DNA from: Splendidivirga corallicola | Lineage (GTDB): Bacteria > Bacteroidota > Bacteroidia > Cytophagales > Cyclobacteriaceae | Assembly (NCBI GenBank): GCA_030442035.1 | Contig: JAUJEA010000021.1 | Location: 1 to 64,000, forward strand | Direction of reading: 5' to 3' | Length of the DNA stretch: 64,000 bases | Shown here: positions 1 through 12,000 of the stretch, in pieces | Layout of the letters: every line of letters begins with the position of its first letter | Position numbering within the stretch: position 1 is the stretch's first letter | Program-made: the position numbers and the translations under genes | The notes under the pieces: model-generated | Databases searched by the model: none | Told to the model about the DNA's origin: nothing | Seen by the model: the letters and a program-made list of their open reading frames with translations, nothing else

Positions 1-3000
1 CAGATGGCGCCGGAGCCAATTGTACGAGTGCTCAGAGTGCAGCCAGTACAGTAACGATCAATCCACGTCCGGCAGTTAAAACAGTGACGATCCTAACAGA
101 TCCTATTTGTGATGGAGATGTAGCGCAGGTTCAGATCACTGCTTCTGATGCAGGTATCAATTATGAGGTATTTGATCAGACTTTAACATCTGTGAGTGCT
201 TCCACCCCAGGTACAGGTGCCAACCTGACGATCACAACAAGTGCACTATCTACCAGTGTTACTTCACTCATTGTAAGAGCAACTAATCCAGGCACAACAT
301 GTACCAGAGACTTTGCGGGTGTAGGGATTACGATTGATGCGATCCCAGCTACGCCAACGATCACAGTAACAGGAGGCAGTTTAACATTCTGTGAAGATGG
401 TGGCACGACAGACGTGGATTTACAGTCTTCAGCAGCGCCTAATGGTGGTACTTACCTTTGGTATAAAGATGGCATAGCGACAGCATTGACAACGCAGACA
501 ATCACCTTAAACAGTGTCGCAGAGAGTGGAGATTATACAGTAGCGGTAACAGATGGGGCAGGAGCCAATTGCACCAGTGCCCAAAGTGCAGCCAGTACAG
601 TAACAATCAACCCAAGACCGGCGGTTAAAACAGTAACGATTGTAACAGATCCTATCTGTGATGGAGATGCCGCGCAGGTTCAGATCACCTCATCCGATGC
701 GGGCATTAACTATGAAGTATTTGATCAGACCTTAACTTCAGTAAGTGCTTCTGTTGGAGGAACTGGTGCTAATTTGACGATCACAACAAATGCACTATCC
801 ACTAGTGTTACCTCTCTCATTGTAAGAGCGACTAACCCAGGCACGACATGTACAAGAGACTTTGCAGGTGTTGGGATCACCATTGATGCGATCCCGGCTA
901 CCCCAACGATCACAGTAACAGGTGGTAGTTTAACATTCTGTGAGGATGGGGGTACAACCGATGTAGATTTACAGTCTTCCGCAGCGCCTAATGGCGGTAC
1001 TTACCTTTGGTATAAAGATGGTATTGCAACCGCATTGACCACCCAGACAATCACCTTAAATAGTGTGGCAGAGAGTGGTGATTATACAGTAGCAGTAACA
1101 GATGGTGCAGGAGCCAATTGTACCAGTGCTCAGAGTGTTGCTTCAACGGTAACGATCAATCCAAGACCAACAGTTAAGACAGTAACGATCCTAACAGATC
1201 CCATCTGTGATGGAGATGCAGCCCAGGTACAGATCACTGCTTCTGATGCCGGTATCAACTATGAGGTATTTGATCAGACCTTAACATCTGTAAGTGCTTC
1301 GACCCCGGGCACAGGCGCGAACCTGACGATCACAACAAGTGCACTATCCACCAGTGTTACCTCCCTCATTGTAAGAGCGACTAATCCAAGTACAACATGT
1401 ACCAGAGATTTTGCCGGTGTAGGGATTACGATTGATGCCATTCCAGCTACGCCAACGATCACAGTAACAGGCGGTAGTTTAACATTCTGTGAGGATGGGG
1501 GTACAACGGATGTAGACCTTGAGTCATCCGCGGCCCCTAATGGCGGAACTTATTTGTGGTATAAAGATGGCATAGCGACAGCATTGACAACGCAGACAAT
1601 CACCTTAAACAGTGTCGCAGAGAGTGGGGATTATACAGTAGCGGTAACAGATGGTGCAGGAGCTAATTGTACCAGTGCCCAGAGTGCTGCTTCAACAGTA
1701 ACAATCAACCCACGACCAACGGTTAAGACAGTAACGATCCTAACAGATCCCATCTGTGATGGAGATGCAGCGCAGGTTCAGATCACTGCTTCTGATGCCG
1801 GTATCAACTATGAAGTGTTTGATCAGACACTTACTTCAGTGAGTGCTTCCACCCCAGGTACAGGGGCTAATCTGACAATAACCACCAGTGCCTTAAGCAC
1901 CGCAGTAACAAGTTTAATAGTCAGGGCAACTAATGCTACTACAACCTGTACAAGAGACTTTGCCGGTGTAGGGATCACCATTGATGCGATACCAGCCACC
2001 CCAACGATCACAGTAACAGGTGGTAGTTTGACCTTCTGTGAGGACGGTGGCACAACTGATGTAGATTTGCAATCTTCCGCAGCGCCGAATGGTGGTACTT
2101 ACTTGTGGTATAAAGACGGCATTGCGACAGCATTGACAACACAGACAATCACCTTAAACAGTGTCGCAGAGAGTGGGGATTATACAGTAGCAGTAACAGA
2201 TGGCGCCGGAGCCAATTGTACCAGTGCTCAGAGTGCAGCCAGTACAGTAACGATCAACCCAAGACCAACAGTTAAGACAGTGACGATCCTAACAGATCCT
2301 ATCTGTGATGGAGATGCCGCGCAGGTTCAGATCACATCGTCTGATGCTGGGATTAACTATGAAGTATTTGATCAGACTTTAACTTCAGTAAGTGCTTCTG
2401 TTGGAGGAACTGGTGCTAACCTAACGATCACAACAAGTGCCTTAAGCACCGCAGTAACGAGTTTAATAGTCAGAGCGACTAATCCAGGCACGACATGTAC
2501 CAGAGACTTTGCGGGTGTAGGGATTACGATCGATGCCATTCCAGCGACCCCAACGATCACAGTAACAGGTGGTAGTTTAACATTCTGTGAGGATGGAGGC
2601 ACAACTGATGTAGACCTTGAGTCATCCGCAGCACCCAATGGGGGCACTTACCTTTGGTATAAAGATGGCATTGCCACAGCATTGACAACGCAGACAATCA
2701 CCTTAAACAGTGTCGCAGAGAGTGGTGATTATACAGTGGAAGTAACAGATGGTGCAGGAGCCAATTGTACGAGTGCGCAGAGTGCAGCCAGTACAGTAAC
2801 AATCAACCCACGACCATCAGTTAAGACAGTGACGATTGTAACAGATCCTATCTGTGATGGGGATGCAGCGCAGGTTCAGATCACCTCATCTGATGCCGGG
2901 ATTAACTATGAGGTATTTGATCAGACCTTAACTTCAGTAAGTGCTTCTGTTGGAGGAACTGGTGCTAATTTGACGATCACAACAAATGCACTATCCACCA

Positions 3001-6000
3001 GTGTTACTTCACTCATTGTAAGAGCGACTAATCCAGGCACGACATGTACAAGAGACTTTGCGGGTGTAGGGATTACGATTGATGCCATTCCAGCTACCCC
3101 AACGATCACAGTAACAGGTGGTAGTTTAACATTCTGTGAGGATGGGGGTACAACCGATGTAGACCTTGAGTCATCCGCGGCCCCTAATGGTGGTACTTAT
3201 TTGTGGTATAAAGATGGCATAGCGACAGCATTGACAACGCAGACAATCACCTTAAACAGTGTAGCAGAGAGTGGAGATTATACAGTAGCGGTAACAGATG
3301 GGGCAGGAGCCAATTGTACCAGTGCGCAGAGTGCTGCTTCAACGGTTACAATTAATCCACGCCCAACAGTTAAGACAGTAACGATCCTAACAGATCCTAT
3401 TTGCGATGGAGATGCAGCCCAGGTACAGATCACATCATCCGATGCGGGCATTAACTATGAAGTATTTGATCAGACCTTAACATCTGTGAGTGCTTCGACT
3501 CCAGGTACAGGAGCGAATCTGACAATTACCACCGGTGCCTTAAGCACCTCAGTAACAAGTTTAATAGTCAGGGCGACTAATCCAGGCACGACATGTACAA
3601 GAGATTTTGCAGGCGTAGGGATCACCATTGATGCCATTCCAGCCACGCCAACGATCACAGTAACAGGCGGCAGTTTGACCTTCTGTGAGGATGGAGGCAC
3701 AACCGATGTAGATTTACAGTCTTCCGCAGCACCGAATGGTGGTACTTATTTGTGGTATAAAGATGGTATTGCAACCGCATTGACAACGCAGACAATCACC
3801 TTAAATAGTGTCGCAGAGAGTGGAGATTATACAGTAGCGGTAACAGATGGCGCAGGAGCCAATTGTACCAGTGCGCAGAGTGCTGCCAGTACAGTAACAA
3901 TCAACCCAAGACCAACGGTTAAGACAGTAACGATCCTAACAGATCCTATTTGTGATGGAGATGTAGCGCAGGTTCAGATCACATCATCCGATGCGGGCAT
4001 TAACTATGAGGTATTTGATCAGACCTTAACTTCAGTAAGTGCTTCTGTTGGAGGAACTGGTGCTAATTTGACGATCACAACAAATGCACTATCCACCAGT
4101 GTTACCTCCCTCATTGTAAGAGCGACTAATCCAGGCACGACATGTACAAGAGACTTTGCAGGTGTAGGGATTACGATTGATGCCATTCCAGCTACCCCAA
4201 CGATCACAGTAACAGGTGGTAGTTTAACATTCTGTGAAGATGGGGGCACAACCGATGTAGACCTTGAATCATCCGCAGCACCGAACGGTGGCACTTATTT
4301 GTGGTATAAAGATGGCATAGCGACAGCATTGACAACACAGACAATCACCTTAAACAGTGTCGCAGAGAGTGGAGATTACACAGTAGCAGTAACAGATGGG
4401 GCAGGAGCTAATTGTACCAGTGCGCAGAGTGCTGCTTCAACGGTTACAATTAATCCACGCCCAACAGTTAAGACAGTAACGATCCTAACAGATCCTATTT
4501 GTGATGGGGATGCAGCCCAGGTACAGATCACCTCATCCGATGCCGGGATTAACTATGAAGTGTTTGATCAGACCTTAACATCTGTGAGTGCTTCTGTTGG
4601 AGGAACTGGTGCTAATTTAACGATCACAACCAGTGCACTATCCACCAGTGTTACTTCATTGATAGTCAGAGCGACTAATCCAGGCACAACATGTACCAGA
4701 GATTTTGCAGGCGTAGGGATCACCATTGATGCGATCCCAGCCACGCCAACGATCACAGTAACAGGTGGTAGTTTGACCTTCTGTGAGGATGGCGGTACAA
4801 CCGATGTAGACCTTCAGTCATCCGCAGCGCCGAATGGAGGTACTTACCTTTGGTATAAAGATGGTATTGCAACAGCTTTAACCACGCAGACAATCACCTT
4901 AAACAGTGTTGCAGAGAGTGGTGATTATACAGTGGAAGTAACAGATGGTGCCGGAGCCAATTGTACCAGTGCGCAGAGTGCAGCCAGTACAGTAACGATC
5001 AATCCACGTCCGGCAGTTAAAACAGTGACGATCCTAACAGATCCTATTTGTGATGGAGATGTAGCGCAGGTTCAGATCACTGCTTCTGATGCAGGTATCA
5101 ATTATGAGGTATTTGATCAGACTTTAACATCTGTGAGTGCTTCCACCCCAGGTACAGGTGCCAACCTGACGATCACAACAAGTGCACTATCTACCAGTGT
5201 TACCTCCCTCATTGTCAGAGCGACTAATCCAGGCACGACATGTACAAGAGACTTTGCAGGTGTCGGGATTACGATTGATGCCATTCCAGCTACCCCAACG
5301 ATCACAGTAACAGGTGGTAGTTTAACATTCTGTGAGGATGGCGGTACAACCGATGTAGACCTTGAGTCATCCGCGGCCCCTAATGGCGGAACTTATTTGT
5401 GGTATAAAGATGGCATTGCGACAGCATTGACCACCCAGACAATCACCTTAAACAGTGTCGCAGAGAGTGGAGATTACACAGTGGAAGTAACAGATGGCGC
5501 CGGAGCCAATTGTACCAGTGCCCAGAGTGCAGCTTCAACGGTTACAATCAATCCACGACCAACAGTTAAGACAGTGACGATCCTAACAGATCCTATTTGT
5601 GATGGAGATGTAGCGCAGGTTCAGATCACTGCTTCTGATGCAGGTATCAATTATGAGGTATTTGATCAGACTTTAACATCTGTGAGTGCTTCCACCCCAG
5701 GTACAGGTGCCAACCTGACGATCACAACAAGTGCACTATCTACCAGTGTTACCTCCCTCATTGTAAGAGCGACTAATCCAGGCACGACATGTACAAGAGA
5801 TTTTGCAGGTGTAGGGATTACGATCGATGCCATTCCAGCGACACCAACGATCACAGTAACAGGTGGTAGTTTAACATTCTGTGAGGATGGGGGCACAACC
5901 GATGTGGATTTGCAATCTTCCGCAGCACCCAATGGTGGCACTTATTTGTGGTATAAAGATGGCATTGCGACAGCATTGACCACCCAGACAATCACCTTAA

Positions 6001-9000
6001 ACAGTGTAGCAGAGAGTGGAGATTATACAGTAGCGGTAACAGATGGCGCAGGAGCCAATTGTACGAGTGCCCAAAGTGCAGCCAGTACAGTAACAATTAA
6101 TCCACGACCAACAGTTAAGACAGTGACGATCCTAACAGATCCTATCTGTGATGGAGATGCCGCCCAGGTTCAGATCACATCATCCGATGCGGGCATTAAC
6201 TATGAGGTATTTGATCAGACTTTAACATCTGTGAGTGCTTCTGTTGGAGGAACTGGTGCTAACCTAACGATCACAACAAGTGCCTTAAGCACTGCAGTAA
6301 CGAGTTTAATAGTCAGAGCGACTAATCCAGGCACGACATGTACCAGAGATTTTGCAGGTGTAGGGATCACCATTGATGCGATCCCTGCCACGCCAACGAT
6401 CACAGTAACAGGAGGCAGTTTAACATTTTGTGAGGATGGCGGTACAACCGATGTAGACCTTGAGTCATCAGCAGCACCGAATGGAGGTACTTACCTTTGG
6501 TATAAAGATGGTATTGCAACAGCTTTAACCACGCAGACAATCACCTTAAACAGTGTCGCAGAGAGTGGTGATTACACAGTGGAAGTAACAGATGGTGCAG
6601 GCGCCAATTGTACAAGTGCGCAGAGTGCAGCGAGTACAGTAACAATCAACCCACGACCAACGGTTAAGACAGTAACGATCCTAACAGATCCTATTTGTGA
6701 TGGGGATGCAGCCCAGGTACAGATCACATCATCCGATGCGGGCATTAACTATGAGGTATTTGATCAGACTTTAACATCTGTGAGTGCTTCGACTCCAGGT
6801 ACAGGAGCGAACCTGACAATAACCACCAGTGCGCTATCTACAAGTGTTGCCTCTCTCATTGTAAGAGCGACTAATCCGAGTACGACATGTACAAGAGATT
6901 TTGCAGGCGTAGGGATTACGATTGATGCGATCCCTGCTACCCCAACGATCACAGTAACAGGTGGTAGTCTGACCTTCTGTGAGGATGGGGGCACGACGGA
7001 TGTAGATTTGCAATCTTCCGCAGCGCCAAATGGCGGTACTTACCTTTGGTATAAAGATGGTATTGCGACAGCATTGACCACCCAGACAATCACCTTAAAC
7101 AGTGTAGCAGAGAGTGGAGATTATACAGTAGCGGTAACAGATGGCGCAGGAGCCAATTGTACGAGTGCCCAGAGTGCAGCCAGTACAGTAACGATTAATC
7201 CACGACCAACAGTTAAGACAGTGACGATCCTAACAGATCCTATCTGTGATGGAGATGTAGCGCAGGTTCAGATCACATCATCCGATGCTGGGATCAACTA
7301 TGAAGTATTTGATCAGGCCTTAACATCAGTGAGTGCTTCTGTTGGAGGAACTGGTGCTAATTTAACAATCACAACAAGTGCTCTGTCCACCAGTGTTACT
7401 TCACTCATTGTAAGAGCGACTAATCCAGGCACAACATGTACCAGAGACTTTGCCGGTGTAGGGATCACCATTGATGCGATCCCTGCCACGCCAACGATCA
7501 CAGTAACAGGCGGCAGTTTAACATTCTGTGAGGATGGTGGTACAACAGATGTGGATTTACAGTCATCCGCAGCACCGAATGGAGGTACTTACCTTTGGTA
7601 TAAAGATGGCATTGCGACAGCATTGACAACGCAGACGATCACCTTAAACAGTGTCGCAGAGAGTGGAGATTATACAGTAGCGGTAATAGATGGGGCAGGA
7701 GCCAATTGTACCAGTGCCCAAAGTGCAGCCAGTACAGTAACGATCAATCCACGTCCGGCAGTTAAGACAGTAACGATCCTAACAGATCCTATTTGTGATG
7801 GAGATGTAGCGCAGGTTCAGATCACTGCTTCTGATGCAGGGATTAACTATGAGGTATTTGATCAGACCTTAACATCTGTGAGTGCTTCGACTCCAGGTAC
7901 AGGAGCGAATCTGACAATTACCACCGGTGCCTTAAGCACCTCAGTAACAAGTTTAATAGTCAGGGCGACTAATCCAGGCACGACATGTACAAGAGACTTT
8001 GCAGGTGTCGGGATTACGATTGATGCCATTCCAGCTACCCCAACGATCACAGTAACAGGTGGTAGTTTGACCTTCTGTGAGGATGGCGGTACAACCGATG
8101 TAGACCTTGAGTCATCCGCGGCCCCTAATGGCGGAACTTATTTGTGGTATAAAGATGGCATAGCGACAGCATTGACAACGCAGACAATCACCTTAAACAG
8201 TGTAGCAGAGAGTGGTGATTACACAGTGGAAGTAACAGATGGGGCAGGAGCTAATTGTACGAGTGCCCAAAGTGCTGCTTCAACGGTTACAATTAATCCA
8301 CGCCCAACAGTTAAGACAGTAACGATCCTAACAGATCCTATCTGTGATGGGGATGCAGCGCAAGTTCAGATCACTGCTTCTGATGCCGGTATCAACTATG
8401 AAGTGTTTGATCAGACACTTACTTCAGTGAGTGCTTCCACCCCAGGTACAGGGGCTAATCTGACAATAACCACCAGTGCCTTAAGCACCGCAGTAACAAG
8501 TTTAATAGTCAGAGCGACTAACCCAAGCACGACATGTACCAGAGACTTTGCAGGCGTAGGGATTACGATCGATGCGATCCCAGCTACCCCAACAATCACT
8601 GTAACAGGTGGTAGTCTGACCTTCTGTGAGGATGGTGGTACAACCGATGTAGACCTTGAGTCATCCGCGGCCCCTAATGGCGGAACTTATTTGTGGTATA
8701 AAGATGGCATAGCGACAGCATTGACAACGCAGACAATCACCTTAAATAGTGTCGCAGAGAGTGGAGATTATACAGTAGCGGTAACAGATGGAGCAGGAGC
8801 CAATTGTACCAGTGCCCAAAGTGCAGCCAGTACAGTAACAATTAACCCACGCCCAACAGTTAAGACAGTAACGATCCTAACAGATCCTATCTGTGATGGG
8901 GATGCAGCGCAAGTTCAGATCACTGCTTCTGATGCCGGGATTAACTATGAGGTATTTGATCAGACCTTAACTTCAGTAAGTGCTTCTGTTGGAGGAACTG

Positions 9001-12000
9001 GTGCTAATTTGACGATCACAACAAATGCACTATCCACCAGTGTTACTTCACTCATTGTAAGAGCGACTAATCCAGGCACGACATGTACAAGAGATTTTGC
9101 GGGTGTAGGGATTACGATTGATGCCATTCCAGCCACGCCAACAATTACAGTAACAGGCGGTAGTTTGACCTTCTGTGAGGACGGTGGTACAACCGATGTA
9201 GACCTTGAGTCATCCGCAGCACCGAACGGTGGCACTTACCTTTGGTATAAAGATGGCATTGCCACAGCATTGACAACGCAGACAATCACCTTAAACAGTG
9301 TCGCAGAGAGTGGAGATTACACAGTGGAAGTAACAGATGGTGCCGGAGCCAATTGTACCAGTGCCCAAAGTGCAGCCAGTACAGTAACGATCAATCCACG
9401 TCCGGCAGTTAAGACAGTGACGATCTTAACAGATCCTATCTGTGATGGAGATGCCGCGCAGGTACAGATCACTTCATCTGATGCGGGCATTAACTATGAG
9501 GTATTTGATCAGACACTTACTTCAGTGAGTGCTTCCACCCCAGGTACAGGGGCTAACCTGACAATCACAACAAGTGCACTATCCACCAGTGTTACTTCAC
9601 TCATTGTAAGAGCGACTAACCCAAGCACAACATGTACAAGAGATTTTGCAGGCGTAGGGATTACGATCGATGCGATCCCAGCCACCCCAACAATCACAGT
9701 AACAAGTGGTAGTTTAACCTTCTGTGAGGATGGTGGCACAACCGATGTGGATTTGCAATCTTCCGCAGCACCGAATGGTGGTACTTATTTGTGGTATAAA
9801 GATGGCATTGCGACAGCATTGACAACGCAGACAATCACCTTAAACAGTGTTGCAGAGAGTGGAGATTATACAGTAGCGGTAACAGATGGAGCAGGAGCTA
9901 ATTGTACCAGTGCGCAGAGTGCTGCTTCAACGGTTACAATTAATCCAAGACCAACAGTTAAGACAGTAACGATTGTAACAGATCCTATCTGTGATGGGGA
10001 TGCAGCGCAGGTTCAGATCACCGCTTCTGATGCAGGTATCAATTATGAGGTATTTGATCAGACGCTTACTTCAGTAAGTGCTTCTGTTGGAGGAACTGGT
10101 GCTAATTTGACGATCACTACAAATGCACTATCCACCAGTGTTACTTCACTCATTGTAAGAGCGACTAACCCAAGCACGACATGTACAAGAGATTTTGCAG
10201 GAGTGGGGATTACGATTGATCAGCAACCTACTGTAGCTGCAGCCGGTGCAGATCAGCAAGTATGTGGAACAAGTACCACTTTAGCTGGTAATGTACCTTT
10301 AATTAGTTCAGGTAATTGGAGCATTATAAGTGGAGTTGGCGGAAGTATTTCAAGTCCTGGTTTGGCCAATTCAACCTTCAATGGTGTAGCTGGAACAACT
10401 TACGTTTTAAGGTGGACCATATCCAATGGTGTTTGTACAGATAGCCAGGATGAGGTGAGTATTCAATTTGATCAAACACCAACAGCTGCTAATGCGGGTG
10501 CTGACCAGGCAGTATGTGGAACGAGTACTTTACTCAGTGCTAACTCGCCTGCTATCGGTTCAGGTCAATGGAGTTTTGTGAGTAACCCTGATGGACTAGG
10601 TATTATTTCTGATATCAATAGTGCTACCAGCTTCTTCTCTGGTTCTGCTAATCAAACATATGTCTTAAGATGGACTGTTTCCAATGGTGTATGTACGCCA
10701 AGTACTGATGATGTTAACATTCAATTGAGCGACGTGCCAATTGTATCGGCCAACCCTATCACTGAAATTATCTGTCATAATAACCAATCTAATATTGCTT
10801 TGAGCGAGTTAGTTGGTGTACCAGGACTTGTAACGTATGACTGGACTGTTGTGTATTCAGGAGTTTCAGGGCCTGCCGGACCAGGACAGGCTTTCTCCAC
10901 CGATGTTGGTGGACCAAGAATAGCAGAAACACTAACTACAACGGGAAGCGTAACAGGAACCGCAACCTATACCATTACTGCTACTTCAGATGCTCCATTT
11001 AATTGTGTTAGTAACCCAATTGTTGTAGTCGTTGTTGTATTTCCCGAACCAGATGTCATGGCAACGGATCAAACAATTTGTAGCGGAGATATTAGTAATG
11101 TCGCCATTACAAATCCAAATGCAGTTCCTGGAACCACATTTAATTGGACAGTTCAAAATGTTACCGGAGGCATTACCGGGGCCAGTGCGGGAAGTGGAAA
11201 TCTAATTGCACAACAATTGATTAACCCTGGAAATACGGCGGGCGTGGTGACTTATCGTATTACACCAATAGCAAACGGTTGTCCTGGAGCTACATTCGAT
11301 GTGGACGTAACGGTGAATCCGGTACCGGATATTATATCAAGCCCAACGCAAGAGACGATTTGTCACGGTGATATGACCAATATATCCTTGAGCAATCCTA
11401 ATGCTGTGGCCGGAACAGTGTTCAACTGGACGGTGGTACAAGCAGGTGGTGTTACAGGAGCAAGTGCCGGATCAGGTACCAGTATTCAACAAACACTCTC
11501 TAATCCTACCAACACACCTGGTACAGCTACTTATACGATTACACCGAGTGCCGGAACCTGTAATGGATCATCCATCGTGGTAATTGTTACCGTCAATCCA
11601 CAACCTGATGTATTGGCTACCCCAGCTTCGGAAACTATTTGTAGCGGAAGTTCAACGAATATAACACTAAGTAATCCTAACAATGTCACAGGAACCACTT
11701 TTGACTGGACTGTAACAAATATCACGGGAGCTGTAACCGGTGCCAGTGATGGGACAGGTACGAATATCACACAAGTTTTAAATAATTCCGGGCCTGGTTC
11801 GGGAACTGTAACTTACACCATTGTTCCAAGTTCGTTTGGATGCAGTGGTAGTAGTCTGGATGTTGTAGTAACTGTGGAGCCTGTTGCCACAGCCAATGCA
11901 GGAATACCGATCGAAATTTGTGACGGCGAAAATGCTTTATTAAACGGGTCTATCGGTGGAGCGGCATCTTCCGCCACTTGGGCCTCAGGAGATGGCCTTG

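Noticed and set aside
84..86. GTG as start of the giant gene
   Set aside because: It encodes the Val of KTVTILTD inside the repeat; the same frame is open to the window edge.
176..9739. Eighteen antisense frames of 62-91 codons spaced 549 bp apart
   Set aside because: They are the reverse frame of the tandem repeat, repeated because the DNA repeats, and resemble no protein.
3..10220. Tandem repeats as a CRISPR array or satellite
   Set aside because: The unit is 549 bp, in frame and coding, with no short repeat-spacer pattern.
11401..11583. Plus-strand 60-codon frame inside the giant gene
   Set aside because: Out-of-frame shadow with no support.
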